Positions 62,928 through 64,000 of a DNA stretch of 64,000 nt are shown piece by piece. The position numbers were made by a program, and so were the translations under genes. Within the stretch, counting starts at the first letter, position 1. Each line of letters begins with the position of its first letter. Source of the DNA: an uncultured Lachnobacterium sp. GTDB lineage: Bacteria > Bacillota > Clostridia > Lachnospirales > Lachnospiraceae. The notes below the pieces were generated by a model. The model saw only the letters and a list, made by a program, of their open reading frames with translations, made no database searches and had not been told where the DNA came from. The stretch is taken from the NCBI GenBank assembly GCA_900543445.1, contig UQRC01000004.1, forward strand, positions 38,590 through 102,589, written 5' to 3'.

Positions 62928-63315
62928 CCTGATTCTCCTTATCTAGTCTATTGATAAGTTCTCTTAATTCTACTAAATCTTTTTTATCAATTGTTTTACT
63001 GTTATATAAAGAGGCGACCAGATCAGACACTGAATTTCCATATAATTTTTCCATAAAAGAACGATTAACCTTTGTTTTATACTCATCTTCTGAAATCAAA
63101 GCGGAATAGTAATTTGTTCTTGTACTGCGATCACAAACTAAAACCTTCTTTTTTTCCAAGCGTGCCAAAACAGTCATAAGCGTTGACAATACCCACTTTC
63201 GTTCATTCTTTATATGTTCAAGTATATAATTTGACGTAACGGGTTTATCTGCACTCCAAACTATAAGCATAATTTCTAATTCGCTCTCACTTAATTTTTT
63301 TACTTTATCTTCCAT
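62914..63315 (-). CDS. BlaI/MecI-family repressor
   Basis: 133 residues. Winged helix: LSESELEIMLIVWSADKPVTS ... NERKWVLSTLMTVLARLEKKKVL, and the C-terminal dimerisation part. The helix boundary near VCDRSTRTNYYSAL is where the partner protease usually cleaves. Start 63315 has GGAGG; the longer frame to 63363 reads over the operator. The sensor gene follows directly. It binds the palindrome at 63335-63352. Confidence 0.92.
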   Translation of the reverse strand: MEDKVKKLSESELEIMLIVWSADKPVTSNYILEHIKNERKWVLSTLMTVLARLEKKKVLVCDRSTRTNYYSALISEDEYKTKVNRSFMEKLYGNSVSDLVASLYNSKTIDKKDLVELRELINRLDKENQDGDQ

Positions 63316-63334
63316 AACTCCTCCAATTTTCTTT

Positions 63335-63363
63335 ATTATACAATTGTATAATATTAGTGTCAA
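63335..63363 (-). promoter_or_regulatory. BlaI-type promoter and operator
   Basis: Minus strand TTGACA (63358-63363), 17 bases, TATAAT (63335-63340). The palindrome ATTATACAATTGTATAAT (63335-63352) overlaps the -10 box and contains TACAATTGTA, close to known BlaI/MecI sites. Confidence 0.75.
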
Positions 63364-63382
63364 GTATAACTTATAAATCTAA

Positions 63383-63416
63383 ATAAAAAAACCGATGAGA
63401 TATTCTCATCGGTTTT
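63383..63416 (-). terminator. Terminator of the rRNA-tRNA operon
   Basis: Minus-strand AAAACCGATGAGAA / TCTCATCGGTTTT hairpin followed by TTTATTT, just after tRNA-Cys. Confidence 0.85.
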
Positions 63417-63427
63417 CTCTACAACAG

Positions 63428-63499
63428 AGGTGACTGCCGGATTTGAACCGGCGAATCAGGGTGTTGCAGACCCACGCCTTACCACTTGGCTAAGTCACC
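63428..63499 (-). tRNA. tRNA-Cys (GCA)
   Basis: 72 bases. Acceptor GGTGACT / AGTCACC, anticodon GCA in GTCTGCAAC, T-loop GGTTCAAATCC. CCA not encoded. It lies 4 bases after tRNA-Asn. Confidence 0.95.
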
Positions 63500-63503
63500 A
63501 AAA

Positions 63504-63575
63504 CTCCCCGAGTAGGGCTCGAACCTACAACAACTCGGTTAACAGCCGAGTGCTCTACCATTGAGCTATCGAGGA
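63504..63575 (-). tRNA. tRNA-Asn (GTT)
   Basis: 72 bases. Acceptor TCCTCGA / TCGGGGA with one G-U pair, anticodon GTT in GGCTGTTAACC, T-loop GGTTCGAGCCC, discriminator G. CCA not encoded. First tRNA after the 23S gene. Confidence 0.95.
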
Positions 63576-63670
63576 TTATATAAGATACAATATAGCATGT
63601 ACCTTCAGAACTTCATACAAAGATCTTATATCTAACCTCTTAACAAATCATCTTTCCGTTCTCAAAACCT

Positions 63671-64000
<330 letters not shown>

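Noticed and set aside
63576..63670. Possible 5S rRNA
   Set aside because: Only 95 bases, no 5S sequence features recognised.

Overview
The window looks like chromosome from a motile, spore-forming Gram-positive of the class Clostridia, most likely a Lachnospiraceae member near Roseburia/Agathobacter. The evidence is strong GGAGG ribosome-binding sites, sigma-A promoters, spmA/spmB, a csrA-flagellin pair, a gdpP-rplI-dnaB operon, GH13 glucosidases, DUF951 and DUF975 proteins and moderate G+C. No prophage, plasmid, CRISPR or transposase gene was seen. Mobile DNA is limited to one small IS66-like MITE (24178-24319) and short repeats. Layout: 1-2.6 kb holds the end of an unknown gene, a tiny membrane protein and an ECF sigma/anti-sigma pair. 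2.7-10.0 kb is the most distinctive region: minus-strand genes for a four-part flavin/iron-sulfur amino- or imino-acid oxidase, an ornithine-cyclodeaminase-family protein, an AraC regulator, a PII protein and an APC permease. Both halves of this cluster share a 21-bp promoter element and a leader terminator hairpin. 10.1-14.3 kb has a secreted GH25 lysozyme behind a structured leader, facing a two-component system. 14.4-17.6 kb has a membrane HTH regulator, an NSS transporter and two broken genes that meet at a junction. 17.6-22.3 kb is a LacI-controlled pair of GH13 alpha-glucosidases with two visible operators. 22.3-28.9 kb holds a kinase-like gene, a conserved unknown, the MITE, a HAD phosphatase, a ferredoxin and an OPT transporter-PqqD cassette between perfect 40-bp repeats. 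29-39 kb is housekeeping: dnaB, rplI, gdpP, SPFH/NfeD, a second two-component system, DUF975, and rpsF-ssb-rpsR. 39-43.3 kb has flagellin, csrA, a helically phased motif array, an HTH regulator, DUF951 and a sirtuin. 43.3-51.5 kb has Ktr potassium uptake, tRNA-fMet, a chemoreceptor, spmAB, a DUF885 peptidase and rsmI. 51.6-57.1 kb is a fructose PTS operon (fruR-fruK-fruA, then ptsI) with repeated operators. 57.3-64 kb has a second ECF sigma with a beta-propeller membrane protein, a Gfo/Idh oxidoreductase, a BlaR1/BlaI-type pair, tRNA-Cys, tRNA-Asn and the 3' end of a 23S rRNA gene. Working together: the oxidase cluster probably imports an amino-acid-like compound through the APC permease under PII control and oxidises it through flavin and Fe-S centres, with AraC control. 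The glucosidases, fructose PTS, motility genes and potassium uptake fit a gut fermenter feeding on oligosaccharides. Functions are inferred from motifs read by eye; no database search was run.
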